DNA of 64,000 bases from Marinobacterium aestuarii (lineage in GTDB: Bacteria; Pseudomonadota; Gammaproteobacteria; Pseudomonadales; Balneatricaceae), in NCBI RefSeq assembly GCF_001651805.1, contig NZ_CP015839.1, forward strand, positions 3,906,001 through 3,970,000, read 5' to 3'. The translations under genes and the position numbers were made by a program. Below are positions 56,836 to 64,000 of this stretch, one piece after another. Positions within the stretch are counted from its first letter, which is position 1. Every line of letters starts with the position of its first letter. The notes beneath the pieces are model-generated. The model was not told the DNA's origin, made no database searches, and worked only from the letters and a program-made list of their open reading frames with translations.

Positions 56836-57597
56836 TTACTGCGCGTCTAATGCCTCCTGTCGACAGGTCAGCGCATAGCGCATCTCGCCAATCTCGAAGG
56901 TTTCCACCAGCTCGACGCCCCGGTACATCAACGCCTGCGCCTGGTCGGCATCCGCCACCTCAAACACTGCCAGGCGCACGCCCTGCCACGCCAGCGGTCC
57001 GGCCGGCAGAGCCTTGACATCCAGAAACAGAAATTCAGGCTTGAGCTGCTGCAGCACCTGATCATCTGCCTCGGGCCAGTGATCCTGTACCGCACCGATA
57101 CGCCAGCCAAGCTCTGCCGCCTGCTGCAGAATCGGGCGGTCATAGCTGATCAACACAACCTGATCACGCACCGCCGCCAGCCCCGAAGCTGCGGCCTGCA
57201 GGAATGCGCGCCGGCCAAAGAGCTCGATGGATCCGCGCTTGAGCTCAATAAAGAAAACCACATCGGGAAACTGCTGCATCAGCAGCCTCAACCCTGCCAG
57301 GGTTGCCAGGGTTTCGCCCCTGTAGTTTTCACCAAAGCGGGAGGGGTAATGGCAGGATAACGCGGCGAGATCTGCCCGTTGCAGCGCCTGTACAGCACCG
57401 TCCTGGCCGCACAAGCGCTGGGTATCATCATCGTGAAATACCACCACAACATGATCAGCGCTGAGCTGGATATCGACCTCCACAAACTGGGCGCCGGCAT
57501 TAAGCGCCTCGCGCACCGCCAGCAGGGTATTTTCAGGATAGCGCGCCGCATAGCCGCGGTGCGCAACCAGACGATCAGCCAAGGGAGTGTCTGTCAT
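56836..57597 (-). CDS. Glycerophosphodiester phosphodiesterase
   Basis: This is a 253-residue enzyme of the GDPD family with the TIM-barrel motifs VAHRGYAARYPENTLLAV, FVEVDIQLSADHVVVVFHD and VFFIELKRGSIELFG. The catalytic His is in HRGY and the metal-binding Glu/Asp in EVDI. It splits glycerophosphodiesters into glycerol 3-phosphate and an alcohol, probably in the cytoplasm (no signal peptide). The start at 57597 (MTDTPLADRL) has GAGG; a longer reading adds six residues. Confidence 0.9.
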   Translation of the reverse strand: MTDTPLADRLVAHRGYAARYPENTLLAVREALNAGAQFVEVDIQLSADHVVVVFHDDDTQRLCGQDGAVQALQRADLAALSCHYPSRFGENYRGETLATLAGLRLLMQQFPDVVFFIELKRGSIELFGRRAFLQAAASGLAAVRDQVVLISYDRPILQQAAELGWRIGAVQDHWPEADDQVLQQLKPEFLFLDVKALPAGPLAWQGVRLAVFEVADADQAQALMYRGVELVETFEIGEMRYALTCRQEALDAQ

Positions 57598-57886
57598 GTC
57601 CGTTCCTCTGTGCATTTATCGAATCAGAACCAACCCGAATTAGCGCAATTATTGCAACAGTAAGTTCGTAAAACACCGCCGGCAAAGGCACCCGATGAGT
57701 GCTAAAATCGGTGTCCCTGTGCAGTCTAGTTCGACTGGCGTCAGTTTATTTCAGTTTGCGTGATTACCCGCGTCGCTCTTGCGGCGACACCAGAACCATT
57801 ATGCTGTGGACTGTCTCGGCTCCCCGCGTTATCGCCATGGTATTTCACGTCTGTATCACCACCTTTACATTGCAGATCGCCTATTT

Positions 57887-59098
57887 ATGACCACGGACAA
57901 AGCCTTTATTATCATTCTGGGCCTGCTCATCGGACTCTCTCCGCTGGCAATCGACATGTACCTGCCCAGTATGCCCGCCATCGCCAGCGGGCTTGATGCC
58001 TCGACCGAAGCGGTACAGCAGAGCCTGACCGTGTTCCTGATCGGATTTTCCCTGCCACAGCTTATTTTCGGTCCGCTGTCCGATGCCATGGGTCGACGCT
58101 TCGTTATTATTACCGGCGTGCTGCTGTTTATCCTCGGCAGCATTCTCTGTGCTCTGGCTGCCGATATCCACTGGCTGCTGATGGCCCGCGCCCTGCAAGC
58201 GGCCGGTGCTGCCGCCATGGCCGTCACTGTGCCGGCACTGGTGAGGGATCGTTTCGAGGGCAGTGATTTCGCCCGCACCATGAGCGTTATCATGATGGTC
58301 ATGGCGGTCGCGCCCCTGATCGCCCCCATGCTGGGTGCTCTGGTGCTGGTTGTCGGAGGCTGGCGTCTGATTTTTTGGGTACTGGCACTGATTGCCGTCG
58401 TTGGGATGATCCTGTTTCACCTCAAGGTCGACGAAACCCTGCCTGCTCAGCAGCGTGTACCGCTGCGCCCGGCGGTGCTGCTGCACAACTACGGTAGCCT
58501 GCTGCGGGATAGACACGCACTCGCCCACATGCTGAGCGCAGGCTTCATGTTTGCCGGCATGATGGCCTTCGTGGCGGCGTCTCCATTCGTTTATATCGAG
58601 CTGTTTGGCGTGGCCGAACAATACTACGGACTGCTGTTCAGCCTGAATATCATCGCCCTGATGGCCCTCACGACCCTGGCCAATCGCTTTACACACCTGA
58701 GTTCAAAGCGCGTGCTGCAGCTGACGTTTTTACTGATAGGCCTGGTGTGCGTACTGCTGACCGTCCTCAGCACCCTGTCCCAACCGCCACTGGCGCTGAT
58801 CGTACTGGCCTGTGTTCTCTTTGTGGGCACCTACGGCATTATCAGCGCGCACACCCTGTCTGAAGTCATGAATCGCTTTGCCAAGATTTCCGGCAGCACA
58901 TCAGCCCTCGGCGGCTCACTGCGCTTTGGTGTCGGCTCATTCGGCGGCGCCGCTGTGGGTTTCTTCCACGACGGTAGCGCATTGCCGATGACTTCGGTCA
59001 TGGCGGTGTGCGGCATTCTGGCCATCATGTCCTTCCTGGCGGCCGGTCAACCGGCGCTTGACGCAAAAGCCGATATCCCGGTTAACAAGGCCGCCTGA
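57887..59098 (+). CDS. Bcr/CflA-family drug/metabolite exporter (MFS)
   Basis: This is a 403-residue major facilitator with 12 segments. LSPLAIDMYLPSMPAIASGL and LPQLIFGPLSDAMGRRFVII are the Bcr/CflA hallmarks, and the long loop before segment 7 is short as usual. It exports antibiotics such as bicyclomycin, or cysteine and sulfonamides in other members. The start is taken at 57887 (MTTDKAFII); upstream codons have no likeness. There is no strong ribosome site. It converges with acnA. Confidence 0.9.
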   Translation: MTTDKAFIIILGLLIGLSPLAIDMYLPSMPAIASGLDASTEAVQQSLTVFLIGFSLPQLIFGPLSDAMGRRFVIITGVLLFILGSILCALAADIHWLLMARALQAAGAAAMAVTVPALVRDRFEGSDFARTMSVIMMVMAVAPLIAPMLGALVLVVGGWRLIFWVLALIAVVGMILFHLKVDETLPAQQRVPLRPAVLLHNYGSLLRDRHALAHMLSAGFMFAGMMAFVAASPFVYIELFGVAEQYYGLLFSLNIIALMALTTLANRFTHLSSKRVLQLTFLLIGLVCVLLTVLSTLSQPPLALIVLACVLFVGTYGIISAHTLSEVMNRFAKISGSTSALGGSLRFGVGSFGGAAVGFFHDGSALPMTSVMAVCGILAIMSFLAAGQPALDAKADIPVNKAA

Positions 59099-59118
59099 CG
59101 AACCTGCGGTGCTGTGGC

Positions 59119-61815
59119 TCAGCTGGCCTTTGGCCGGCCTGCGCCGGCCAGATTGCGCAGCACATACTGCAAGATGCCACCGTGGCGGTAGTATTCCCAC
59201 TCCACGGGCGTATCAATGCGCACTGTTACCCTAAAGCTCACCTGACTGCCATCGGGCGCGCTCGCCCGCACCCCAACCTCCGCCGGCTGATCGTCTACCG
59301 GGTCTATATCAAATTGCGCCTGGGCATGCAGCCCGAGGCTGTCTGCCGACTCGCCGTCCCTGAATTGCAGCGCCAGCACGCCAAAGCCGACCAGGTTGGA
59401 GCGGTGAATACGCTCGAAACTCTCGGCAATAACAGCTCCAATCCCCAGTAGCCGCGTGCCCTTGGCTGCCCAGTCCCGGCTGGAACCGGTGCCATACTCC
59501 TTGCCCGCCAGCACCACCAGCGGCACCGCCTCCTGTTGATAACGCATTGCCGCATCGAAGATGCTGAGCTGCTCGCAGGAAGGAAAATGGGTCGTCCAGC
59601 CGCCCTCGGTACCGGGCGCCAGCTGGTTGCGAAGGCGAATATTGGCAAAGGTGCCACGCATCATCACTTCATGGTTGCCGCGCCTGGAACCGTAGCTGTT
59701 GAAGTCGGCCGGCTGCACGCCAAGCTGCTGCAGATAGAGCCCCGCCGGGCTATCAGCCTTGATGGCGCCCGCCGGCGAGATATGATCGGTGGTAATTGAA
59801 TCCCCCACCCGAACGAGACAGCGCGCCCCCTGCACGGCCTGCGGTGGCACCGGCTCGGCACTCATATCATCAAAATACGGCGGATGTCTGATGTAACTGG
59901 AGTCTGGCCATTGATAGGTGGTGCCCTCGGGCAACGGTAGCGCGCGCCAGAATTCAGGCCCCTCAAAGACATCGGCATATCGACTGCGGAACATGTCGGC
60001 ATTAATGCAGGTGCGCAACAGCGCCTGTATTTCCTGCTGCCCAGGCCAGATGTCCTTCAAATAGACGGGCTTGCCGGTCGAGCTTTGGCCCAGGGAGTCC
60101 TGATACAGATCCAGGGTCATGCTGCCGGCCAGTGCATAGGCGACCACCAGCGGCGGTGAGGCCAGATAGTTGGTTTTTACCTCGGGGTGAATCCGCCCCT
60201 CAAAATTGCGGTTGCCCGACAACACCGACGACACCATCAAACCGCCATCGCTGATCGCCTGGCTGATTTCGGGCCGCAGCGGCCCCGAGTTGCCAATACA
60301 GGTGGTGCAGCCAAACCCCACCAGATTGAAGCCCAGTGCCTCCAGCGGCTCCATCAGCCCGGCGGCCTGCAGATAGGCGCTCACGACCTGAGAGCCCGGT
60401 GCCAGCGAGGTTTTCACCCAGGGTTTGGTTTTCAGCCCCAGATCCCGTGCCTTTTTAGCCACCAGTCCGGCCGCCAGCATGACCGCGGGGTTGGAGGTAT
60501 TGGTACAGGACGTGATGGCTGCAATGACAACATCCCCGTTGCGCAGCAAATGCTGTTCACCATCCAGCTCAAAGGCGACGCCACCGTCCTGCATTGGCAC
60601 GTCCGGGTCTAACGTCCCCTGATGCTCGCGCATTACGCTCAGGAAGGCGCGCTTGGCATCGGTCAGGGCAATACGATCCTGAGGGCGTTTGGGCCCTGCG
60701 ATGCTCGGCACCACTGAAGCCAGATCCAGCTCAAGTACTTCGCTGTAGTCGGCCTGGGCACTGGTGTCGTCATGCCAGAGTCGCTGCTCGCGGGCATAGG
60801 CCTCCACCAGCGCGCACTGCTCGGCACTGCGGCCGCTGAGTTCCAGATAACGCAGGGTTTCACTATCGATCGGAAAAATACCACAGGTCGCACCGTACTC
60901 GGGCGCCATATTGGCAATGGTGGCACGATCCGCCAGCGGCAGTTCGGCCAGGCCTGCGCCGAAGAACTCGACGAACTTGCCGACGACCCCGTGGCTGCGC
61001 AGCATTTCGGTCACCCGCAGCACCAGATCCGTCGCCGTGGCACCTTCCGACAGGCGCCCGCTCAGACGCATGCCAACAACGCTGGGCAACAACATCGTGA
61101 CCGGTTGCCCCAGCATTGCGGCTTCCGCTTCAATGCCGCCAACACCCCAACCCAGCACACCCAGGCCGTTGATCATGGTGGTGTGAGAATCGGTTCCTAC
61201 CAGGGTGTCGGGATAGGCCTGCAGCGCACCCTCGTGCTCTTTGGTCATCACCACCTGGGCGAGGTATTCGAGATTGACTTGGTGCACAATCCCGGTGCCG
61301 GGTGGCACCACGCGGAAATTGGCAAAGGCCTTTTGGCCCCAGCGCAGAAACTGGTAGCGCTCGGCATTGCGCTGGAATTCGATGCGGGTATTGAGATCCA
61401 GTGCCTGGGCCGTGCCGTAGTGATCCACCATCACCGAATGATCGATCACCAGGTCCACCGGTTGCAGCGGGTTTATCAGCTCAGGGTCACCGCCGAGGCG
61501 GACCATGGCGTCGCGCATGGCGGCCAGATCCACCACCACCGGCACGCCGGTAAAATCCTGCAGCACCACCCGCGCCGGGGTAAAGGCTACCTGGTCGCTG
61601 GGCTCAGCTGTCGGACTCCAGCGGCACAGCGCTTCAATATCGGATGGCCGTACGTTTAGCCCGTCCTCCAGGCGAAGCAGGTTTTCCAGCAAAATTTTCA
61701 GACAGTAAGGTAATCGACTGACACCGTACTGCGCCTCCAGTACATCCAGCCGGAAAATTTCATAGGTCTTGCCACCCACGTCCAGCGAATCCCGTGCGCC
61801 AAAGCTATTACTCAT
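59119..61815 (-). CDS. acnA: Aconitate hydratase, AcnA type
   Basis: This is an 898-residue [4Fe-4S] enzyme converting citrate to isocitrate. The cluster ligands are in [16 protein letters not shown] and [12 protein letters not shown], and [20 protein letters not shown] and [20 protein letters not shown] are the AcnA/IRP-type motifs. Length and order of domains match AcnA, not AcnB. It starts [13 protein letters not shown] at 61815 with GGGAG upstream. It is a single gene converging on the MFS gene. Confidence 0.96.
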   Translation of the reverse strand: MSNSFGARDSLDVGGKTYEIFRLDVLEAQYGVSRLPYCLKILLENLLRLEDGLNVRPSDIEALCRWSPTAEPSDQVAFTPARVVLQDFTGVPVVVDLAAMRDAMVRLGGDPELINPLQPVDLVIDHSVMVDHYGTAQALDLNTRIEFQRNAERYQFLRWGQKAFANFRVVPPGTGIVHQVNLEYLAQVVMTKEHEGALQAYPDTLVGTDSHTTMINGLGVLGWGVGGIEAEAAMLGQPVTMLLPSVVGMRLSGRLSEGATATDLVLRVTEMLRSHGVVGKFVEFFGAGLAELPLADRATIANMAPEYGATCGIFPIDSETLRYLELSGRSAEQCALVEAYAREQRLWHDDTSAQADYSEVLELDLASVVPSIAGPKRPQDRIALTDAKRAFLSVMREHQGTLDPDVPMQDGGVAFELDGEQHLLRNGDVVIAAITSCTNTSNPAVMLAAGLVAKKARDLGLKTKPWVKTSLAPGSQVVSAYLQAAGLMEPLEALGFNLVGFGCTTCIGNSGPLRPEISQAISDGGLMVSSVLSGNRNFEGRIHPEVKTNYLASPPLVVAYALAGSMTLDLYQDSLGQSSTGKPVYLKDIWPGQQEIQALLRTCINADMFRSRYADVFEGPEFWRALPLPEGTTYQWPDSSYIRHPPYFDDMSAEPVPPQAVQGARCLVRVGDSITTDHISPAGAIKADSPAGLYLQQLGVQPADFNSYGSRRGNHEVMMRGTFANIRLRNQLAPGTEGGWTTHFPSCEQLSIFDAAMRYQQEAVPLVVLAGKEYGTGSSRDWAAKGTRLLGIGAVIAESFERIHRSNLVGFGVLALQFRDGESADSLGLHAQAQFDIDPVDDQPAEVGVRASAPDGSQVSFRVTVRIDTPVEWEYYRHGGILQYVLRNLAGAGRPKAS

Positions 61816-61921
61816 AACCACTCCCTCGTTTTAGCCACTGCCACTCTAACCGACAATAGAAGCCGGTTGTCGTTCAGGTCAGACGGGAAGATTTCGTCGG
61901 CAATTCACATTAAAACGCGGT

Positions 61922-62332
61922 TCAACAGGACTGCGAGGGGCCCTTCAGTTCCAGGGTGTTGCCTTCCGGATCCTGAATATAGAAAGAAGGGCCCATGCCC
62001 TCGGCCCCATAGCGCGCCTCAACAGCACCAACCTCGATATTCTCGGCCTTCAGATAGGCACGAATCGCCTCTGCGTCAAACGGCTCCAGCCGCAGACACA
62101 GGTGATCCAGGTTGCGCCCTTCACTGCCAGCAGCCCTGCCACCGGCCGCCCCCAGCTCACCATCGACCGTGATCAGGTCAATCAATGCCCGTCCTGCGCG
62201 CAGCTGATAGAGCCCAAGCTCCGGCTTGACCCGCTCGAGTTCACAGCCCAGCACCCGACAGTAAAAGTCCAGCATGGGCTCCAGTTGCTGTACCCGCAGC
62301 ACCAGATGATCAATTTCGCGTATATGTATCAT
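61922..62332 (-). CDS. Glyoxalase/VOC-fold protein
   Basis: This is a protein of about 136 residues of the vicinal-oxygen-chelate fold. MIHIREIDHLVLRVQQLEPM begins the first beta-alpha unit with the metal His, DHLCLRLEPFDAEAIRAYLK is the second, and FYIQDPEGNTLELKGP ends with the metal Glu. It could be a glyoxalase, a fosfomycin-resistance-like transferase or a dioxygenase; no substrate can be assigned. It is 107 bases upstream-flanked by acnA and follows argO on the same strand by 38 bases. Confidence 0.8.
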   Translation of the reverse strand: MIHIREIDHLVLRVQQLEPMLDFYCRVLGCELERVKPELGLYQLRAGRALIDLITVDGELGAAGGRAAGSEGRNLDHLCLRLEPFDAEAIRAYLKAENIEVGAVEARYGAEGMGPSFYIQDPEGNTLELKGPSQSC

Positions 62333-62370
62333 GGGCTTCCCGACCAATCAGACACCCTCAATAATAGCAG

Positions 62371-62985
62371 TCAGAGCACCAGGCTCAGGGCTATGCCCCA
62401 CATCATCAGACATACCAGGCTGTCGAGCACGCGCCAGGCACGCGGATTGCGAAACAGCGGGGCAAGTTTCGGCGCGCCCATCCCCAGCATAAGAAACCAG
62501 GTAAAGGATGCCAGCACCGCACCGGCACCAAACCAGTAGCGCAGGCTGTCACCGTACTGGGTGGCGATACTCCCCACCAGCACCACCGTATCCAGATAGG
62601 CGTGGGGGTTTAGCAGGCTGACCGCCAGGGTCGTCAGCAACGCCGACTTGAGGGAACCGGCCCCACGACTGGCCATATCCAGCCCCGCCGGCTGCAACGC
62701 ACTGCACAGTGCTCTATAACCGTAGTAAAACAGAAAGAACGCGCCGAATATCCGTGCCAACTCCAGTAGCATCGGCGACTCGCTGATCAGAGCCCCCATG
62801 CCCAGTACGCCCAGGCAGATAAGCAAGGCATCACTCAGGCTGCACAGCAGGGCAATGGGCCAGTGATACTGGCGTCGTACCCCCTGGGCCAGCAGAAAAG
62901 CGTTCTGCGCACCTATGGCGATAATCAAACCGCCGCCGGTCACAAATCCCTGCAACATGACGCTGGACTGAAGTGCACTGTTCAT
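62371..62985 (-). CDS. argO: LysE-family arginine/lysine exporter
   Basis: This is a 204-residue, six-segment protein of the LysE family. LQGFVTGGGLIIAIGAQNAF is the ArgO start, VRRQYHWPIALLCSLSDALL follows, and AVSLLNPHAYLDTVVLVGSI is the second conserved block. ArgO exports arginine and lysine and is switched on by ArgP, whose gene is divergent just upstream. The 125-base gap must carry the ArgP site. Confidence 0.92.
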   Translation of the reverse strand: MNSALQSSVMLQGFVTGGGLIIAIGAQNAFLLAQGVRRQYHWPIALLCSLSDALLICLGVLGMGALISESPMLLELARIFGAFFLFYYGYRALCSALQPAGLDMASRGAGSLKSALLTTLAVSLLNPHAYLDTVVLVGSIATQYGDSLRYWFGAGAVLASFTWFLMLGMGAPKLAPLFRNPRAWRVLDSLVCLMMWGIALSLVL

Positions 62986-63110
62986 CAAACCATTTCCCGT
63001 TATAAAAGCCCGCCCGCAACGGGCTGCACGTTAAAGATGGCCGCGATATTGACCGGCAGCGACAAGTAAGTAAAACTTATATTTTTTATAACTGATTAGC
63101 AGAATTAATG

Positions 63111-64000
63111 ATGCTGGATTATCGACAGATTCAGGCACTGGCCGCCGTGATCGAAGAGCAAAGTTTCGAGCGCGCCGCCGCCTCACTTCATATAACCCAA
63201 TCGGCTGTGTCACAGCGCCTCAAGCAACTCGAAGAACGGCTTGGGCAGGCGCTGGTGATCCGTTCCAGCCCGGTGCGCGCGACACCGGCGGGTCAACAGG
63301 TACTCAAACATTACCGTCAGGTCAGCCTGCTGCAAAAGGAACTGCTCAGGGAGGTCGTTGATGGCGAAGACAGCAGCTTTACCCGCCTGTCTCTGGGGCT
63401 CAATGCCGACAGTCTCAGCAGCTGGTTTTTACCGGCGCTGCAACCCTTGCTGGAGCAGGAAAAAATCCTGCTGGAGTTAAAGGTCGATGACCAGGATCAG
63501 ACCCACCATCTGCTGCGCACCGGCGAAGTCATTGGCTGCATCACCGCCAGCCCGCAGGCCATGCAGGGTTGCAACTGTATTCCCCTGGGCGTCATGCCCT
63601 ATCGCTGCCTAGTGTCACCGTCCTATATCAGGCACTACCTCGCCGGCAAGGTAACCGCCGAAGGGCTGCGCCAGGCGCCGGCGGTGGAATATAACAACAA
63701 GGACGCGTTGCATTGCCGCTATCTGGAACGTTTTTACGGCCTGGCAGCCGGTGACTTTCCGCGCCACCGAGTCCCCTCCCCTGATGCCTTTATTGACCTG
63801 ATCGTGCGCGGCTTTGGCGCCGGCATGGTGCCGGATCAGCAAAGCCGCCATTTTCTGGCCAAGGGGCTGGTGGTGGACCTGGCCCCCGGGAATTATCTGG
63901 CCGTGCCACTGTACTGGCACGTTTGGAACCTGAAGACACCGCTGGCACGGCGCCTGACTGAAACCCTGCTGCGGGGCGCGGAAAAGCTGCTTGAACCCTT
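63111..64000 (+). CDS. argP: LysR-type regulator ArgP, almost complete
   Basis: The gene runs off the right edge without a stop after about 296 codons, near the normal full length of ArgP. The winged helix is MLDYRQIQALAAVIEEQSFE and TQSAVSQRLKQLEERLG, and the effector region includes SLGLNADSLSSWFLPALQPL and GFGAGMVPDQQSRHFL, typical of ArgP (IciA). It activates argO with arginine and is blocked by lysine. It is divergent from argO. A second ATG directly upstream (63108) is possible. Confidence 0.9.
   Translation, partial: MLDYRQIQALAAVIEEQSFERAAASLHITQSAVSQRLKQLEERLGQALVIRSSPVRATPAGQQVLKHYRQVSLLQKELLREVVDGEDSSFTRLSLGLNADSLSSWFLPALQPLLEQEKILLELKVDDQDQTHHLLRTGEVIGCITASPQAMQGCNCIPLGVMPYRCLVSPSYIRHYLAGKVTAEGLRQAPAVEYNNKDALHCRYLERFYGLAAGDFPRHRVPSPDAFIDLIVRGFGAGMVPDQQSRHFLAKGLVVDLAPGNYLAVPLYWHVWNLKTPLARRLTETLLRGAEKLLEP

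Overview
The window is 64 kb of GC-rich (roughly 60% by eye), densely coded gammaproteobacterial chromosome. The block accB-accC-prmA-(DUF3426 gene)-dusB-fis-purH-purD is a housekeeping arrangement of Pseudomonas/Oceanospirillales-type genomes. A complete DddD-type dimethylsulfoniopropionate (DMSP) locus, a BCCT carrier and a TRAP transporter point to a marine heterotroph. My best guess is an Oceanospirillaceae bacterium such as Marinobacterium; this is inference, as there is no rRNA in the window.

Layout. 1-4.8 kb: the start of a type-1 ABC exporter half, then an operon of ABC ATPase, large FtsX-type permease and AttH/CrtC-like secreted protein. 4.9-9.0 kb: a three-gene operon of TPR lipoprotein, DUF4331 protein and HupE/UreJ-type membrane protein, with no assigned role. 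9.2-10.8 kb: a thiol dioxygenase and a SPOR-domain membrane protein. 10.8-19.7 kb: the DMSP island, dddT-dddB-dddC-dddR on the minus strand, divergent from dddD. A decayed copy of the dddC 3' end lies between dddC and dddR. 19.9-21.9 kb: a MoxR ATPase/VWA pair. 22.2-30.3 kb: a TRAP transporter operon with a divergent IclR regulator, then a GMC flavoprotein dehydrogenase with a divergent MocR regulator. 30.5-36.2 kb: a universal stress protein, a SulP anion transporter, uraA-upp and hpt. 36.3-38.1 kb: an orphan ParA ATPase and a DUF2333 protein. 38.4-47.7 kb: aroQ, accBC, prmA, dusB-fis and purHD. 47.9-51.0 kb: a LysE exporter, a TPR lipoprotein and a Leu/Glu-dehydrogenase-like enzyme. 51.5-56.3 kb: prkA-yeaH-spoVR. 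56.4-64.0 kb: a HIT protein, a glycerophosphodiesterase, a Bcr/CflA transporter, an AcnA-type aconitase, a glyoxalase-fold protein, and divergent argO/argP with argP running off the end.

How the parts work together. The DMSP island reads as a whole pathway: DddT imports DMSP, DddD transfers CoA and releases DMS, DddB oxidises the 3-hydroxypropionate product to malonate semialdehyde, DddC makes acetyl-CoA, and DddR senses the inducer. The GMC dehydrogenase 7 kb away resembles DddA-type enzymes and may be a second 3-hydroxypropionate oxidase (inference). uraA, upp and hpt form a base-salvage patch opposite the purine-synthesis genes purH and purD. MoxR/VWA and PrkA/YeaH/SpoVR are two separate AAA-ATPase plus VWA systems in one window.

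I saw no rRNA, tRNA, CRISPR array, transposase, integrase or prophage gene. The least explained items are the HupE-DUF4331-TPR operon, the dddC 3' remnant, and the RNA hairpins inside the DMSP island.
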